DNA of 64,000 nt from Algoriphagus oliviformis (GTDB taxonomy: Bacteria > Bacteroidota > Bacteroidia > Cytophagales > Cyclobacteriaceae), in assembly GCF_017254915.1 (NCBI RefSeq), contig NZ_JAFKCT010000001.1, positions 1,054,001-1,118,000 of the forward strand. The letters run 5' to 3'. The notes under the pieces are model-generated. The model made no database searches. It saw only the letters and a program-made list of their open reading frames with translations, and was not told the origin of the DNA. This document shows, one piece after another, positions 8,755 to 17,849 of this stretch (position 1 is its first letter; each line of letters starts with the position of its first letter). A program made the position numbers and the translations under genes.

Positions 8755-11709
8755 TCACTTTTCCAGCGCTTCGTAGACGATGTCGTGGATTTTGGTTCGA
8801 GTCCCTTCGCTTAGCAGTTTGTTGTTGTCCGCCGCGGGATAGACACGGTTGGAAAGAAACACATAGACCAGTTGATTCTCCGGGTCAGCCCACACGCAGG
8901 TGCCTGTGAAGCCTGTGTGGCCAAAGGTGCTTTTTGGAGCAAATTTGCTCGCTGATCCGCCTTTTCCAAATTCCGGCTCGGGTTTGTCCCATCCCCATCC
9001 TCGGCGGCTCATGTTGGACTGGCGCTTGGTAAAGGAGTCCACCGTCTCAGGTTTCATCAGTGTGATGTCGCCGTAGCTGCCTTTGTTGAGCATGAGCTGC
9101 ATCATTACCGCAAGATCATTGGCAGTGCCAAAAAGTCCCGCATGTCCAGCTACTCCGCCGTACATCGCCGCGCCCGGATCATGGACATAGCCTTGGATTT
9201 GACGTTTTCTGAAAGCTACGTCCTCTTCCGTTGGGGCTATGTTGGTTAAGGCCATTTTTTGCCAAGGGTTGAAGGTCAGTGTTTTGAGCCCCAAAGGAGC
9301 GTAGAAGTTTTGGTCCAGAAACTGGTCCAGAGGCTGGTTGACCACCCGCTCGATCACCGCCTGCATGAAGTACATGGTCAGATCGGAATAAACATACTTT
9401 TTAGGCCTGGGCAGTAGGTCGGATTTCACGGTCCAGTTCCAGATCGAGTCGCGGAGCCCATCCCTCGCAAACATATCGTTGGATACGGGACGGGTAAAGC
9501 CCGGCTGGGAGGTAGGCTTGTAGTAGTCTCCCCTCCATTGTCCAGACTGCACCGTGTTGACATAGTGGGGGATGAAAGCCTTCAAACCCGCCTCGTGGGT
9601 GAGCACGTCTTTGAGTACCAAGTTTGCTTTGTTGGTGCCTTTCAGCTCCGGCAGGTAGTCGCCTAGGGTCTTGTTGAGGTCCAGTTCGCCTCGGCTGTGG
9701 AGGAACATAGCCGCTTGTGTGGTGGCCAGCACTTTGGTGATGGAAGCCAAGTCATAGACGGTCTCGGCAGTGACCGGCTTGGTCTTTTTGTAGTCCAAGT
9801 AGCCGTAGGACTTTTCGAAAACCACCTTTCCATCCTTCATCACCAAGACATTTGCTCCCGGAGCGGCTTGGATGAGGATCATCTTCTTGGCTACCTCGTC
9901 GATCTTTTCCAAGGTCTTGCTGTCCAAGCCCACGCTTTCGGGGGCGCCGTAAGACAAGCGCTGCGAAGCCGGCAGATAGCCTCCCACGCCATGGGAGTAT
10001 TGTCCGCTGACCGTCACCGGAAGGATTCCCATCCCGGGCCTCCCTCCGAAGAGCACCTGAGGGGCAAGTTTTTGGGTTTCATCGGAGTTTTCATAGGCCA
10101 AGACCACATTGCCAAATCCCTCCAAAGCCTTGGCTCCATAGGCATTGCCAAAGAGCACGGTGACGACTTTCTGTCGCTTTTCCAGCTCCCGGATCAGCTT
10201 GACGTCGCCGGGTGCGATCCCAAATGCACGTTGGGGACTGTTGGTTACGCCCATCAGGCCGACCACGACCACATCGTAGTCTTCCAGCTGCTTCATCAGA
10301 TTGTAGTGGGCGGATTCTCCGGCTGCCTTTTGGACGGTGTAGTGGTCTACGGCGGTGTAGCGCTTGAGGTATTGGCTAAAGACCGTTCCCTCGTCTCCAA
10401 TGCTCAAGCTGGCAAAGCGGGTCATGTCCAGCTGCTTGAAGGGGAGCAAGTCCCCCTTGTTGGATGCGACGGTGATGGCTTCGGCGTAGAGCTTCTCAAT
10501 GACTGCCTCGGTCTCAGGAGTACTGAGGCGCTTGGCGATTTGGTAGGTGTCGATGGGGCGGTAGCGGTTGAGTCCAGCCCAGTATTTTGCCTTCAGTATC
10601 TTTTTGACCCGACGGTTGATCTCGGCCTCGGCGATGGAGCCCTGTGCCACCGCCTCCTTGATCAGGGCTTTCGCTTTGGGCACATCCTGGGAGTAGAGCA
10701 GTACGTCGTTTCCCGCGAGGAGCGCCCGGAGGTCCACGTCTCCGGGTTTGTTTGAGTTTGCGACGCCCTTCATGTTGAGCGCGTCGGTGAATACCAGGCC
10801 CTGGAAGTTCATGCGCTTTTGGAGCAGGTCGGTGACGACGGGCCGGGAAAGGCTGGTGGGGATATTGGAGCCTTTGTCCAGACTGGGCACGTTTAGGTGG
10901 GCGACCATGACGGACATGAGATCCTCGCGGAAAAGCTCCTGATAGGGATAGAGATCCACATCCCAAATGCGTTTTTCGGGATGGTTGATCACGGGAAGGG
11001 CGTAGTGGCTGTCGGTTTCGGTGTCGCCGTGTCCGGGAAAATGCTTGGCGTTGGCGATGACGCCATGGTCCTGCAGTCCCTTCATGTAGGCGACGGCACG
11101 ACGGGTCACGATTTCTTTGTCCTCGCCAAAGGCGCGGTAGCCGATCACCGGATTGTTCGGGTTGGAGTTCACATCCACGACGGGCGCAAAGTTGATGTGC
11201 ATGCCGAGTTCCTTAAACTGGCGGGCGATCTCGGTGCCCATTTCGTAGATCAGGTCAGGATTTTGGATGGCGCCCAGGGTCATGGCCTTGGGGAAATTTG
11301 GCACCGAATCCAAGCGCATGCCCACGCCCCACTCGGCGTCCATGGCGATAAAAAGCGGCGTTTTGGCTTGGGCCTGGTAGTAGTTGGTGAGGCGGGCTTG
11401 CCGGTCGGGCCCTCCCTGGAAGAAAATCAAGCCTCCAAGATTTTCGGTTTTGACCAGGTTGCTGATTTCATCTACGTGACGCTGGTCTTTGTTGGAGTAG
11501 GCAGCTACCATGAATAGCTGTCCGAGTCTTTCGTCAAAATTGAGGGAATTGAAGACGCTGTCGACCCAATATTGCTGGGTGCTGCGGTCTTTGGCGAGGA
11601 GTGGATCTTCGTTTGCCACAAAGGGGTCTATCTTGCCGGAAGTGAACAATCCCAACAAAACCAAAAGAGAAATCCAGTTCCAATGCCTTCTATTCATTAC
11701 TGAGTTCAA
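8755..11709 (-). CDS. GH3 beta-N-acetylglucosaminidase fused to a beta-lactamase-type serine hydrolase
   Basis: Exported two-domain enzyme, 984 residues. After a signal segment (WISLLVLLGLFTSG), residues about 45-600 form a NagZ-like GH3 domain: MDAEWGVGMRL, KHFPGHGDTETDSHYALP (the GH3 His/Asp dyad region of NagZ) and FTDALNMKGV. From about 620 a class-C beta-lactamase/esterase fold follows, with SITK (SxxK) in DLASITKVLATTQ, YSD in place of YxN, and HTGFTGT near the end as the KTG equivalent. Such fusions recur in Bacteroidetes. A role in trimming peptidoglycan in the periplasm is likely; which ester or amide the second domain cuts is unknown. An alternative ATG lies at 11697. Confidence 0.87.
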   Translation of the reverse strand: MNSVMNRRHWNWISLLVLLGLFTSGKIDPFVANEDPLLAKDRSTQQYWVDSVFNSLNFDERLGQLFMVAAYSNKDQRHVDEISNLVKTENLGGLIFFQGGPDRQARLTNYYQAQAKTPLFIAMDAEWGVGMRLDSVPNFPKAMTLGAIQNPDLIYEMGTEIARQFKELGMHINFAPVVDVNSNPNNPVIGYRAFGEDKEIVTRRAVAYMKGLQDHGVIANAKHFPGHGDTETDSHYALPVINHPEKRIWDVDLYPYQELFREDLMSVMVAHLNVPSLDKGSNIPTSLSRPVVTDLLQKRMNFQGLVFTDALNMKGVANSNKPGDVDLRALLAGNDVLLYSQDVPKAKALIKEAVAQGSIAEAEINRRVKKILKAKYWAGLNRYRPIDTYQIAKRLSTPETEAVIEKLYAEAITVASNKGDLLPFKQLDMTRFASLSIGDEGTVFSQYLKRYTAVDHYTVQKAAGESAHYNLMKQLEDYDVVVVGLMGVTNSPQRAFGIAPGDVKLIRELEKRQKVVTVLFGNAYGAKALEGFGNVVLAYENSDETQKLAPQVLFGGRPGMGILPVTVSGQYSHGVGGYLPASQRLSYGAPESVGLDSKTLEKIDEVAKKMILIQAAPGANVLVMKDGKVVFEKSYGYLDYKKTKPVTAETVYDLASITKVLATTQAAMFLHSRGELDLNKTLGDYLPELKGTNKANLVLKDVLTHEAGLKAFIPHYVNTVQSGQWRGDYYKPTSQPGFTRPVSNDMFARDGLRDSIWNWTVKSDLLPRPKKYVYSDLTMYFMQAVIERVVNQPLDQFLDQNFYAPLGLKTLTFNPWQKMALTNIAPTEEDVAFRKRQIQGYVHDPGAAMYGGVAGHAGLFGTANDLAVMMQLMLNKGSYGDITLMKPETVDSFTKRQSNMSRRGWGWDKPEPEFGKGGSASKFAPKSTFGHTGFTGTCVWADPENQLVYVFLSNRVYPAADNNKLLSEGTRTKIHDIVYEALEK

Positions 11710-11955
11710 TTTTTAATCCTTAACTTTCAAAATATATTTGTGATTGCGACGGAAGTACACGCTTCCAGATGTCCCTGGCCGCTTCAGCGCATTGGAGAAA
11801 GGGACGACTAAATGAATATAGTAAAGATTGGGCAACATAGAACAGACTTTAAGGTTAAAAAACGGAGAAAAGTGATTTTCGGTATTTCCCTTTTTCCCTG
11901 ATCCGTTATTTTCCTTTTGCCGTTCAACTACCCAAGCGCCGCAAAACAACAGCTC

Positions 11956-12366
11956 ATGAAATTCCCCTCCATCTTTCGCACGGCCGCGCCGATGCGTTTT
12001 GATATCAAGCCGAGATACTACGATCCCATCAAAGAAGAGATAGCGGAACGCACTGCCCGTATCAAAAAGGAGCTGGAAGAGGAAGGGGTGCTGGACCCTG
12101 ACGGCAACGAAGCACAGGCCCGCTCCTATGGCGGTGGCATACGCGGCGCCTTCTCCCAATACCGCGGGATCAAGCCCAAAAACCAAAGCATGTTCAGCTC
12201 CACGGCCATGATCCGTACCCTTTTGTTTTTTGGGATGATCATCGCCGCTTTTGGCTACATCTATATTGGCCCCCAGATCCTCGAATACCTGCTCTATGCG
12301 GCTTTGGTGCTGGGAGGATTCTACTATTTGTCCAGATTCTTAAAGCGGGGGAGGAAAGATGACTGA
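11956..12366 (+). CDS. Small membrane protein, unknown function
   Basis: 136 residues. The N-terminal half is charged (FDIKPRYYDPIKEEIAERTARIKKELEEEG, split here as one helix-forming stretch), then a Gly/Arg-rich linker and two hydrophobic segments (AMIRTLLFFGMIIAAFGYI and LLYAALVLGGFYYL) ending in KRGRK. It is probably an inner-membrane hairpin with both ends in the cytoplasm. It overlaps the mutL start by 8 bases, so the two are probably co-expressed. I chose the ATG at 11956 over an in-frame TTG at 11917. I do not recognise a function. Confidence 0.75.
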   Translation: MKFPSIFRTAAPMRFDIKPRYYDPIKEEIAERTARIKKELEEEGVLDPDGNEAQARSYGGGIRGAFSQYRGIKPKNQSMFSSTAMIRTLLFFGMIIAAFGYIYIGPQILEYLLYAALVLGGFYYLSRFLKRGRKDD

Positions 12367-14200
12367 CATCATCCAGCTTCTGCCGGATGCGATTGCCAAC
12401 CAGATCGCGGCGGGAGAGGTAGTACAGCGCCCCGCTTCGGCGCTCAAGGAACTATTGGAAAATGCCGTGGACGCGGGTGCCACCCATGTCCAAGTGGTGG
12501 TGAAAGACGCCGGCAAGCAGCTCATCCAAGTCATCGACAACGGAAAAGGCATGTCCGCCACGGACGCCAGGATGAGTTTTGAGCGGCATGCGACCTCCAA
12601 GATCCGAAGTTCCCAAGACCTTTTCGCCATCCGCACTTTTGGCTTCAGGGGAGAGGCATTGGCCTCTATCGCTGCGGTAGCCCAGGTGGAGCTGAAGACC
12701 CGACAGCCCGACGCGGAGCTGGGTACCCTGATCCAGATCGACGGCTCGGAAGTGAAAAAGCAGGAGCCAGCAGCCTTGCCCGTAGGCACCTCGGTGGCGA
12801 TGAAAAACCTTTTTTTCAACGTCCCGGCCCGAAGAAACTTCCTCAAATCCAATCCCGTGGAGATGCGCCATATCGTGGATGAATTCCAGCGGGTGGCTCT
12901 TTCCTATCCGGAAGTGGCCTTTACGCTTTTCCAGCAGGACATGGAGGTCTTCAATCTTCCGGTTGGGAAGTTGAGCCAGCGCATCGTGGGGCTTTTTGGC
13001 AAAAGCTACCAAGGCCAGCTCGTGCCCTGCGAGGAAGTGACCCCCCATGTCAACGTGAAGGGATATATCGGCAAGCCCGAAAACGCGAAGAAAACCCGAG
13101 GGGAGCAGTATTTCTTTGTGAACAACCGATTCATCAAAAGCTCCTACCTCCATCATGCCGTCAATTCGGCCTTCGAAGGACTGATCGCCAGCGACCAGCA
13201 TCCCTTTTATGTCCTGTTTCTGGAGATAGACCCCGCGCAGATCGATATCAACGTGCATCCCACCAAGACGGAGATCAAGTTTGAGGATGAGCGGACGGTC
13301 TATGCCGTGATCCGGTCTGCGGTGAAGCAGGCCTTGGGGGCGCACCACGTCACCCCTTCCTTGGATTTTTCCCTGGATGTGAATTTTCAGCAAAACTGGA
13401 CCAACAACCCCGAGACCAAAGTGCAGGTGGACCGCGAGTACAGCTACAAGACCTACAATACGCCGGAGTTTAAAAAGTCGTCCGTTTCCGGTTGGGAGCG
13501 GCTTTTTGAAGGGAACGAGACTCCTGTATCGCAGTCGTTGCCCAAGCCGGAAGAAGACCAGGAGGTGCTGACCTTCCCGAGCCGCGCCTCGGTGGACGAG
13601 ACGAGGTTTATGATCCGTCCACAGGAAGAAGGCGCCACGGGTGCGACCTTTCAGGTGGAGTTGAGCTATATTGTGGCTCAGATGTCCACCGGCCTGCTCA
13701 TTATCGACCAGCAGGCAGCGCATGAGCGGATTTTGTATGAGCGCTATTCCCGGCAGATCCAGTCTGCCCAGGGTGCTTCGCAGCAGTGTTTGTTTCCGCC
13801 CACGGTGCAGCTGGGGGCCTCGGATTTTGCGCTGGTGATGGACATGCTGCCCGAGCTGCAGAGCCTGGGTTTTGTGGTGGAGGAGTTTGGCAAGGACACG
13901 GTGCTGATCCAGGGCGTGCCGGCGGACGTGCAGGTGAAAAACGAAAAGGAGCTCTTCGAGGGCTTGGTGGAGCAGTTTAAAAACTTCCGAAACGAACTCT
14001 CCCTGGACAAGAGGGAAAACCTCGCCCGCTCGCTTTCCCGCAGGTCATCGATCAAAAAGGAACAAAAACTCAACTCCCAGGAGATGGAGACCCTCGTGGG
14101 ACAGCTTTTTGCCTGCCAAAACCCAAACTATTCCCCCGCGGGGAACAAAACTTTTGTGAAATTGGATTTAAGTAGCATTCACTCCTTCTTCGGAAAATAG
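12359..14200 (+). CDS. mutL: DNA mismatch repair protein MutL
   Basis: 613 residues. The N-terminal GHKL ATPase is complete: IANQIAAGEVVQRPASALKE, ENAVDAGAT, DNGKGM, FERHATSKI, TFGFRGEAL. It is followed by the transducer domain (INVHPTKTEIKFEDE). A linker of about 100 residues leads to a C-terminal dimerisation domain. The endonuclease motif DQHA(x)2E(x)4E reads DQQAAHERILYE, so His is Gln, and the late Cys motif reads ACQNPNYSPAGNKTF instead of a CPHGRP-like sequence. The start overlaps the upstream membrane-protein gene. Mismatch repair is secure; nicking activity is open. Confidence 0.96.
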   Translation: MTDIIQLLPDAIANQIAAGEVVQRPASALKELLENAVDAGATHVQVVVKDAGKQLIQVIDNGKGMSATDARMSFERHATSKIRSSQDLFAIRTFGFRGEALASIAAVAQVELKTRQPDAELGTLIQIDGSEVKKQEPAALPVGTSVAMKNLFFNVPARRNFLKSNPVEMRHIVDEFQRVALSYPEVAFTLFQQDMEVFNLPVGKLSQRIVGLFGKSYQGQLVPCEEVTPHVNVKGYIGKPENAKKTRGEQYFFVNNRFIKSSYLHHAVNSAFEGLIASDQHPFYVLFLEIDPAQIDINVHPTKTEIKFEDERTVYAVIRSAVKQALGAHHVTPSLDFSLDVNFQQNWTNNPETKVQVDREYSYKTYNTPEFKKSSVSGWERLFEGNETPVSQSLPKPEEDQEVLTFPSRASVDETRFMIRPQEEGATGATFQVELSYIVAQMSTGLLIIDQQAAHERILYERYSRQIQSAQGASQQCLFPPTVQLGASDFALVMDMLPELQSLGFVVEEFGKDTVLIQGVPADVQVKNEKELFEGLVEQFKNFRNELSLDKRENLARSLSRRSSIKKEQKLNSQEMETLVGQLFACQNPNYSPAGNKTFVKLDLSSIHSFFGK

Positions 14201-14201
14201 C

Positions 14202-14993
14202 ATGTTTAGAAATATAACCCCAGTCGTACAAAACCTCCTGCTGATCAACATCGCGGTGTTTGTCGTGGCCAGTTTTGTTTTCCCTGTTCTCAACGAATGG
14301 TTTGCGCTCTACTACATCCAGAGTCCTTATTTCAAGCCTTTCCAATTTCTGACCTACATGTTTATGCATGCCGATTTCTGGCATTTGTTCAGCAACATGT
14401 TTGGACTCTTGATCTTTGGGCCGCTGCTGGAGCAGTTTCTGGGGCCTAAAAAGCTGCTGACGCTTTGGATGGCGTGCGGGATCGGTGCCGGTGTGCTGTA
14501 TTCCGGCTATACTATGTATGAGTACAAAAGCCTCGAGACTAAGGTGATGACCTTTGAGGCCAGTCCCGATCCGGAATATTTCAACAAGTTGGTTTTGGAA
14601 AACAGAGGCTATTTCTCCCCCGAAGTTTTTGATTTTGTAGACCAATACAGCAGAAATCCACAGGATCCCGTTTATATTGAGCGGGCTGAGAAGACCTTGG
14701 ATGCGATCCTGAGACTTCACGCCAATCAGCCCATGGTCGGTGCGTCAGGCGCTTTGTTTGGGATTTTGGTGGCCTTTGCCATGCTATTCCCCAATACCCA
14801 GCTATTCCTGCTCTTTCCGCCCATGCCGGTGAAAGCCAAGTATCTGGTGGGGGCCTATGCACTTTACACGATTTACAACGTTTTGCTAAACAATCCGACG
14901 GACAACGTAGCCCATTTTGCCCACCTCAGCGGTTTGATCATTGGGGCCATCTTGGTGTATAATTGGAAAAAGGACAGAAATAGCTTCTATTGA
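14202..14993 (+). CDS. Rhomboid intramembrane serine protease, first of two
   Basis: 263 residues with about six membrane helices. The catalytic Ser is in VGASGALFGIL (GxSG, about residue 183) and the partner His in VAHFAHLSGLIIGAI near the end. The typical YMFMHADFWHLFSNMFGL follows the first helix. An insertion of about 60 polar residues (roughly 115-170) sits between helices, longer than in minimal rhomboids. The gene starts 1 base after mutL ends and stops 1 base before a second rhomboid begins, so the three probably form an operon. Substrates are unknown. Confidence 0.92.
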   Translation: MFRNITPVVQNLLLINIAVFVVASFVFPVLNEWFALYYIQSPYFKPFQFLTYMFMHADFWHLFSNMFGLLIFGPLLEQFLGPKKLLTLWMACGIGAGVLYSGYTMYEYKSLETKVMTFEASPDPEYFNKLVLENRGYFSPEVFDFVDQYSRNPQDPVYIERAEKTLDAILRLHANQPMVGASGALFGILVAFAMLFPNTQLFLLFPPMPVKAKYLVGAYALYTIYNVLLNNPTDNVAHFAHLSGLIIGAILVYNWKKDRNSFY

Positions 14994-14994
14994 T

Positions 14995-15930
14995 ATGTAC
15001 GGTAGTTTTTGGGATAATCTGAGAAATGCCTTTCGGCGCAGCGACAACAGCCTATACAAGCTGATTGCGATCAATGTGCTGGTCTTTTTTGTGCTTCTGA
15101 TCGTCCGCGTGCTGCTGACGGTCAGCGGACTGGAAGGGCTGTACCGCGAGGGATTGAGCTACCTGATGATGCCGGCCTCCCTGCCTAAGCTCGCGACGCA
15201 GCCTTGGACGGTCTTCACCTACATGTTTCTCCACGAGGGAATATTCCATGTTCTGTTCAACATGCTTTTCCTGTATTGGTTTGGTCTGCTGATCCACCAG
15301 TATCTCGGTAGCCGAAAGCTGGCAAACCTCTACATTCTTGGTGGGCTCTTTGGAGCGGCATTTTACGCGCTGATCTACAATGTGGCTCCGTACTTTAACG
15401 CTTCGGTGGACAGCTCCATGATGTTGGGGGCCAGCGCGGGCGTTTTTGCGGTAGTCGTGGGAGCGGCGACTTTGACTCCAAACACCACTTTTTTCCTCAT
15501 TCTGATTGGCCCGGTCAAGATCGTTTACATTGCCGCTTTCTACGTGATCCTTTCTTTTGCCAACTCCATCGGTGCCAATGCGGGTGGGGAGATCGCCCAC
15601 TTGGGTGGAGCCCTGCTGGGCTACCTCTACATCATGCAGCTGCGCAAAGGGAACGACTGGGGCGTACCCGTACAGAAGGTGGGAATGTTTTTTGAAAACC
15701 TCTTCAGCCGCAACCGCAGCAAAGTGAAAGTCAGCTATCGCAAGGCCAAAACGACCAGCACGGGAGGTTTTGGGAGCTTTTCATCCAAGGCCAGCTCCTC
15801 TCCGGCTGCCAAGCCCAAGGAGACTTCCCAGGAGGAAATCGACCAAATCCTCGACAAAATCGCCGCCAAAGGCTACGATGCCCTCTCCAAAGAGGAAAAG
15901 CGCAAGCTGTTTGAATTCAGTAAAAAGTAA
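14995..15930 (+). CDS. Rhomboid protease with C-terminal cytoplasmic tail, second of two
   Basis: 311 residues. The catalytic Ser lies in MLGASAGVFAVVVGAA and the His in GGEIAHLGGALLGYLY; TYMFLHEGIFHVLFNMLFLY matches the family. After the last helix comes a basic, Ser/Lys-rich linker and a conserved-looking end (EEIDQILDKIAAKGYDALS, then EEKRKLFEFSKK), similar to the small tail domain often attached to Bacteroidetes rhomboids. Start taken as the ATG at 14995, directly after the previous rhomboid. The two copies differ clearly, so this is an old paralogue pair. Confidence 0.92.
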   Translation: MYGSFWDNLRNAFRRSDNSLYKLIAINVLVFFVLLIVRVLLTVSGLEGLYREGLSYLMMPASLPKLATQPWTVFTYMFLHEGIFHVLFNMLFLYWFGLLIHQYLGSRKLANLYILGGLFGAAFYALIYNVAPYFNASVDSSMMLGASAGVFAVVVGAATLTPNTTFFLILIGPVKIVYIAAFYVILSFANSIGANAGGEIAHLGGALLGYLYIMQLRKGNDWGVPVQKVGMFFENLFSRNRSKVKVSYRKAKTTSTGGFGSFSSKASSSPAAKPKETSQEEIDQILDKIAAKGYDALSKEEKRKLFEFSKK

Positions 15931-15934
15931 AAAA

Positions 15935-16405
15935 CTAGAGCGGGAAGGCCAGGCCGATCCGGAAGGAGGCTTCTTGTCGGTACTGGGTTTGGATCCGGAA
16001 CTCGGTGCTCAAGCCGACCCAGTCGGTCAGTCCGACGTAGGCTCCGACACCGGCGTTTGCACCCACATAGCTCTCCCTCGTTCCAGCTTGGCCGGGAGCG
16101 GTATTTTGGAAGTTTTGGCTGTAGCCCGCCATGAAGTAGAGCTGTGAAGGGCCCCCAGTGACGTAGTACCGCAGGTCAAAACTGAAGTTGCTCAGGTTGC
16201 CCACCTCCGGGTAGATCTTGGCGAAACTAGGCATCAGCGCAAAGCGGTCTGCGAAAAAATATTCCACACCTCCTCCGATTCCAAAATCCTTGTATTCCAG
16301 CCCGTAAAGCCCCAAAGTATGGATGCGGGCGTCTCCCTTTTCTTGTCCATGGGACTGGATCGCAAAAACAAACAGCATGGCAAACAACAACAGGGATTTT
16401 CTCAT
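15935..16405 (-). CDS. Small outer-membrane beta-barrel protein
   Basis: 156 residues with a signal peptide (KSLLLFAMLFVFAIQSHGQ, cut near residue 20), then alternating Gly/aromatic strands (GIGGGVEYFFADRFALMP, SFDLRYYVTGGPSQLYF, GANAGVGAYVGLTDW) ending in phenylalanine-rich FRIGLAFPL. This is the pattern of an eight-strand outer-membrane barrel. It converges on the second rhomboid with only 4 bases between stops. No specific function can be assigned. Confidence 0.8.
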   Translation of the reverse strand: MRKSLLLFAMLFVFAIQSHGQEKGDARIHTLGLYGLEYKDFGIGGGVEYFFADRFALMPSFAKIYPEVGNLSNFSFDLRYYVTGGPSQLYFMAGYSQNFQNTAPGQAGTRESYVGANAGVGAYVGLTDWVGLSTEFRIQTQYRQEASFRIGLAFPL

Positions 16406-16489
16406 CGGATATTCTTTGGTGAGAAAAAGATAGGAGCCTTTGTGCGGTTTTGCAACTTGGCCAAAGCCATCAGCCTCCTAGAAAATGTC

Positions 16490-17551
16490 TTACTCGGCGA
16501 GATGGGTCACCTCGTTTTTGTTGGCCAGCTGTCCGCAGGCCGCGTCGATGTCCTGGCCTCGGGACTTGCGGACTTTGGCGATGATGCCTTGGCTCTCCAG
16601 GATGCGGACGTACATGTCCACGGCCTCTTGCTTGGCCTGGCGAAATTCCCCCTCGTCGATGGGATTGTATTGGATAATGTTGACCTTGGAAGGGATGTGT
16701 TTGCAAAATTTGGCCAAGGCTCGGGCATGGCGCTCGTCGTCGTTGATCCCATCCCAGATCACATATTCGTAAGTGACTTTGCGCTTGGTCTTTTGGTACC
16801 AATACTTCAGCGCGTCGGCCAAGTCCTCCAGGGGATTGGAGTCGTTGATCGGCATGAGCAGGGAGCGGGTCTCGTTGATCGCGGAGTGGAGGGAGATCGC
16901 GAGGTTAAACTTCACCTCGTCGTCGGCCATTTTTCGGATCATCTTCGGAATGCCCACTGTGGAGAGGGTGATCCGACGCGGAGCCATGCCGAGTCCCTCG
17001 GGCGAGGTGATCTTGTCGATGGCCTCGACCACGTTGGCGTAGTTGAGCAGGGGCTCGCCCATGCCCATGAAGACGATGTTGGTGAGCGGGCGCTGGAAGT
17101 AGGTTTCGGCCTCGTCCTTGATGGCGACCACTTGGTCGTAGATCTCGTCGGGGTTGAGGTTTCGCATGCGCTTCAGACGCGCAGTCGCGCAGAAGTTGCA
17201 GTCCAGGCTGCAGCCCACTTGGGAGGAGACGCAGGCGGTGATGCGCTTGGTGGTGGGGATGAGCACGGACTCCACGATCTTGCTGTCAAAGAGCTTGACG
17301 GCGTTTTTGATCGTGCCGTCGCTGCTGTGCTGCATGAGGTCAACCTGGATGTGGTTGATGGTAAAGTGGCTTTTGAGCAGCTCGCGGGTGGAAAGCGAGA
17401 TGTTGCTCATGTCGTCGAAGTTTTTCAGGGACTTGTTCCAAAGCCATTCATAGACCTGCTTGGCCCGGAATTTTTTCTCCCCATGTGCCAAAAAAAACTC
17501 TTCCAGCTGGGCCAGACTTAGTTTTCGGACGTCTTTCTTTTGATTTTCCAC
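16490..17551 (-). CDS. rlmN: Dual-specificity RNA methyltransferase RlmN
   Basis: Radical-SAM enzyme that makes 2-methyladenosine at A2503 of 23S rRNA (and often A37 of some tRNAs), 353 residues. The 4Fe-4S site is CSLDCNFCAT (Cx3Cx2C). FRAKQVYEWLWNKS at the N-terminus, GMGEPLLNY in the middle, and ACGQLANK near the end, with the Cys that forms the RNA adduct, are all present. I chose a GTG start at 17551: it follows the box TACCTTTG by 4 bases, and upstream residues of the longer frame are low-complexity. Confidence 0.95.
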   Translation of the reverse strand: MENQKKDVRKLSLAQLEEFFLAHGEKKFRAKQVYEWLWNKSLKNFDDMSNISLSTRELLKSHFTINHIQVDLMQHSSDGTIKNAVKLFDSKIVESVLIPTTKRITACVSSQVGCSLDCNFCATARLKRMRNLNPDEIYDQVVAIKDEAETYFQRPLTNIVFMGMGEPLLNYANVVEAIDKITSPEGLGMAPRRITLSTVGIPKMIRKMADDEVKFNLAISLHSAINETRSLLMPINDSNPLEDLADALKYWYQKTKRKVTYEYVIWDGINDDERHARALAKFCKHIPSKVNIIQYNPIDEGEFRQAKQEAVDMYVRILESQGIIAKVRKSRGQDIDAACGQLANKNEVTHLAE

Positions 17552-17555
17552 GGGA

Positions 17556-17563
17556 CAAAGGTA
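17556..17563 (-). promoter_or_regulatory. -7 box TACCTTTG of rlmN
   Basis: Exact TAnnTTTG on the reverse strand, separated by 4 bases (TCCC) from the proposed GTG start at 17551. It implies a leaderless message and decides the start codon. Confidence 0.55.
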
Positions 17564-17731
17564 CGGATTGGAAAATTGAAAAATTGTAAGATTGGAAAAT
17601 TGGGGCAAGAGTTCTCAGGTGGCAAAGTTGGAAAGTGGTAAGATCCAGGGGTGTCTAAAGGTAGGAAGTCGGGAGGAAGGACGTTTGGAGGTTAAAGATG
17701 GGAAAGCGTCCACCGTTCAAGATGCCTCGTA

Positions 17732-17749
17732 TCCCGATAGCTATCGGGA
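17732..17749. repeat. Perfect 18-bp palindrome TCCCGATAGCTATCGGGA
   Basis: Perfect inverted repeat in the 298-base spacer between the divergent rlmN and ccmC genes. The same spacer holds a low-complexity stretch (17565-17645) built of words like GATTGGAAAATTG. The palindrome could be a protein-binding site or a small dispersed repeat; no second copy was seen in this window. Confidence 0.6.
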
Positions 17750-17817
17750 CGTATTTCCAAAATCGTGCATCCCATTGCCTTTTGTCAGAAAAAGAAGGGA
17801 TTTAGGAACTTATGCCT

Positions 17818-17825
17818 TACTTTTG
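17818..17825 (+). promoter_or_regulatory. -7 box TACTTTTG upstream of ccmC
   Basis: Exact TAnnTTTG match 24 bases before the ccmC ATG at 17850. Likely promoter for the ccmCDEF genes, here with a short leader. Confidence 0.45.
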
Positions 17826-17849
17826 TGCCGGAAAAACCCAAATCCTCCT

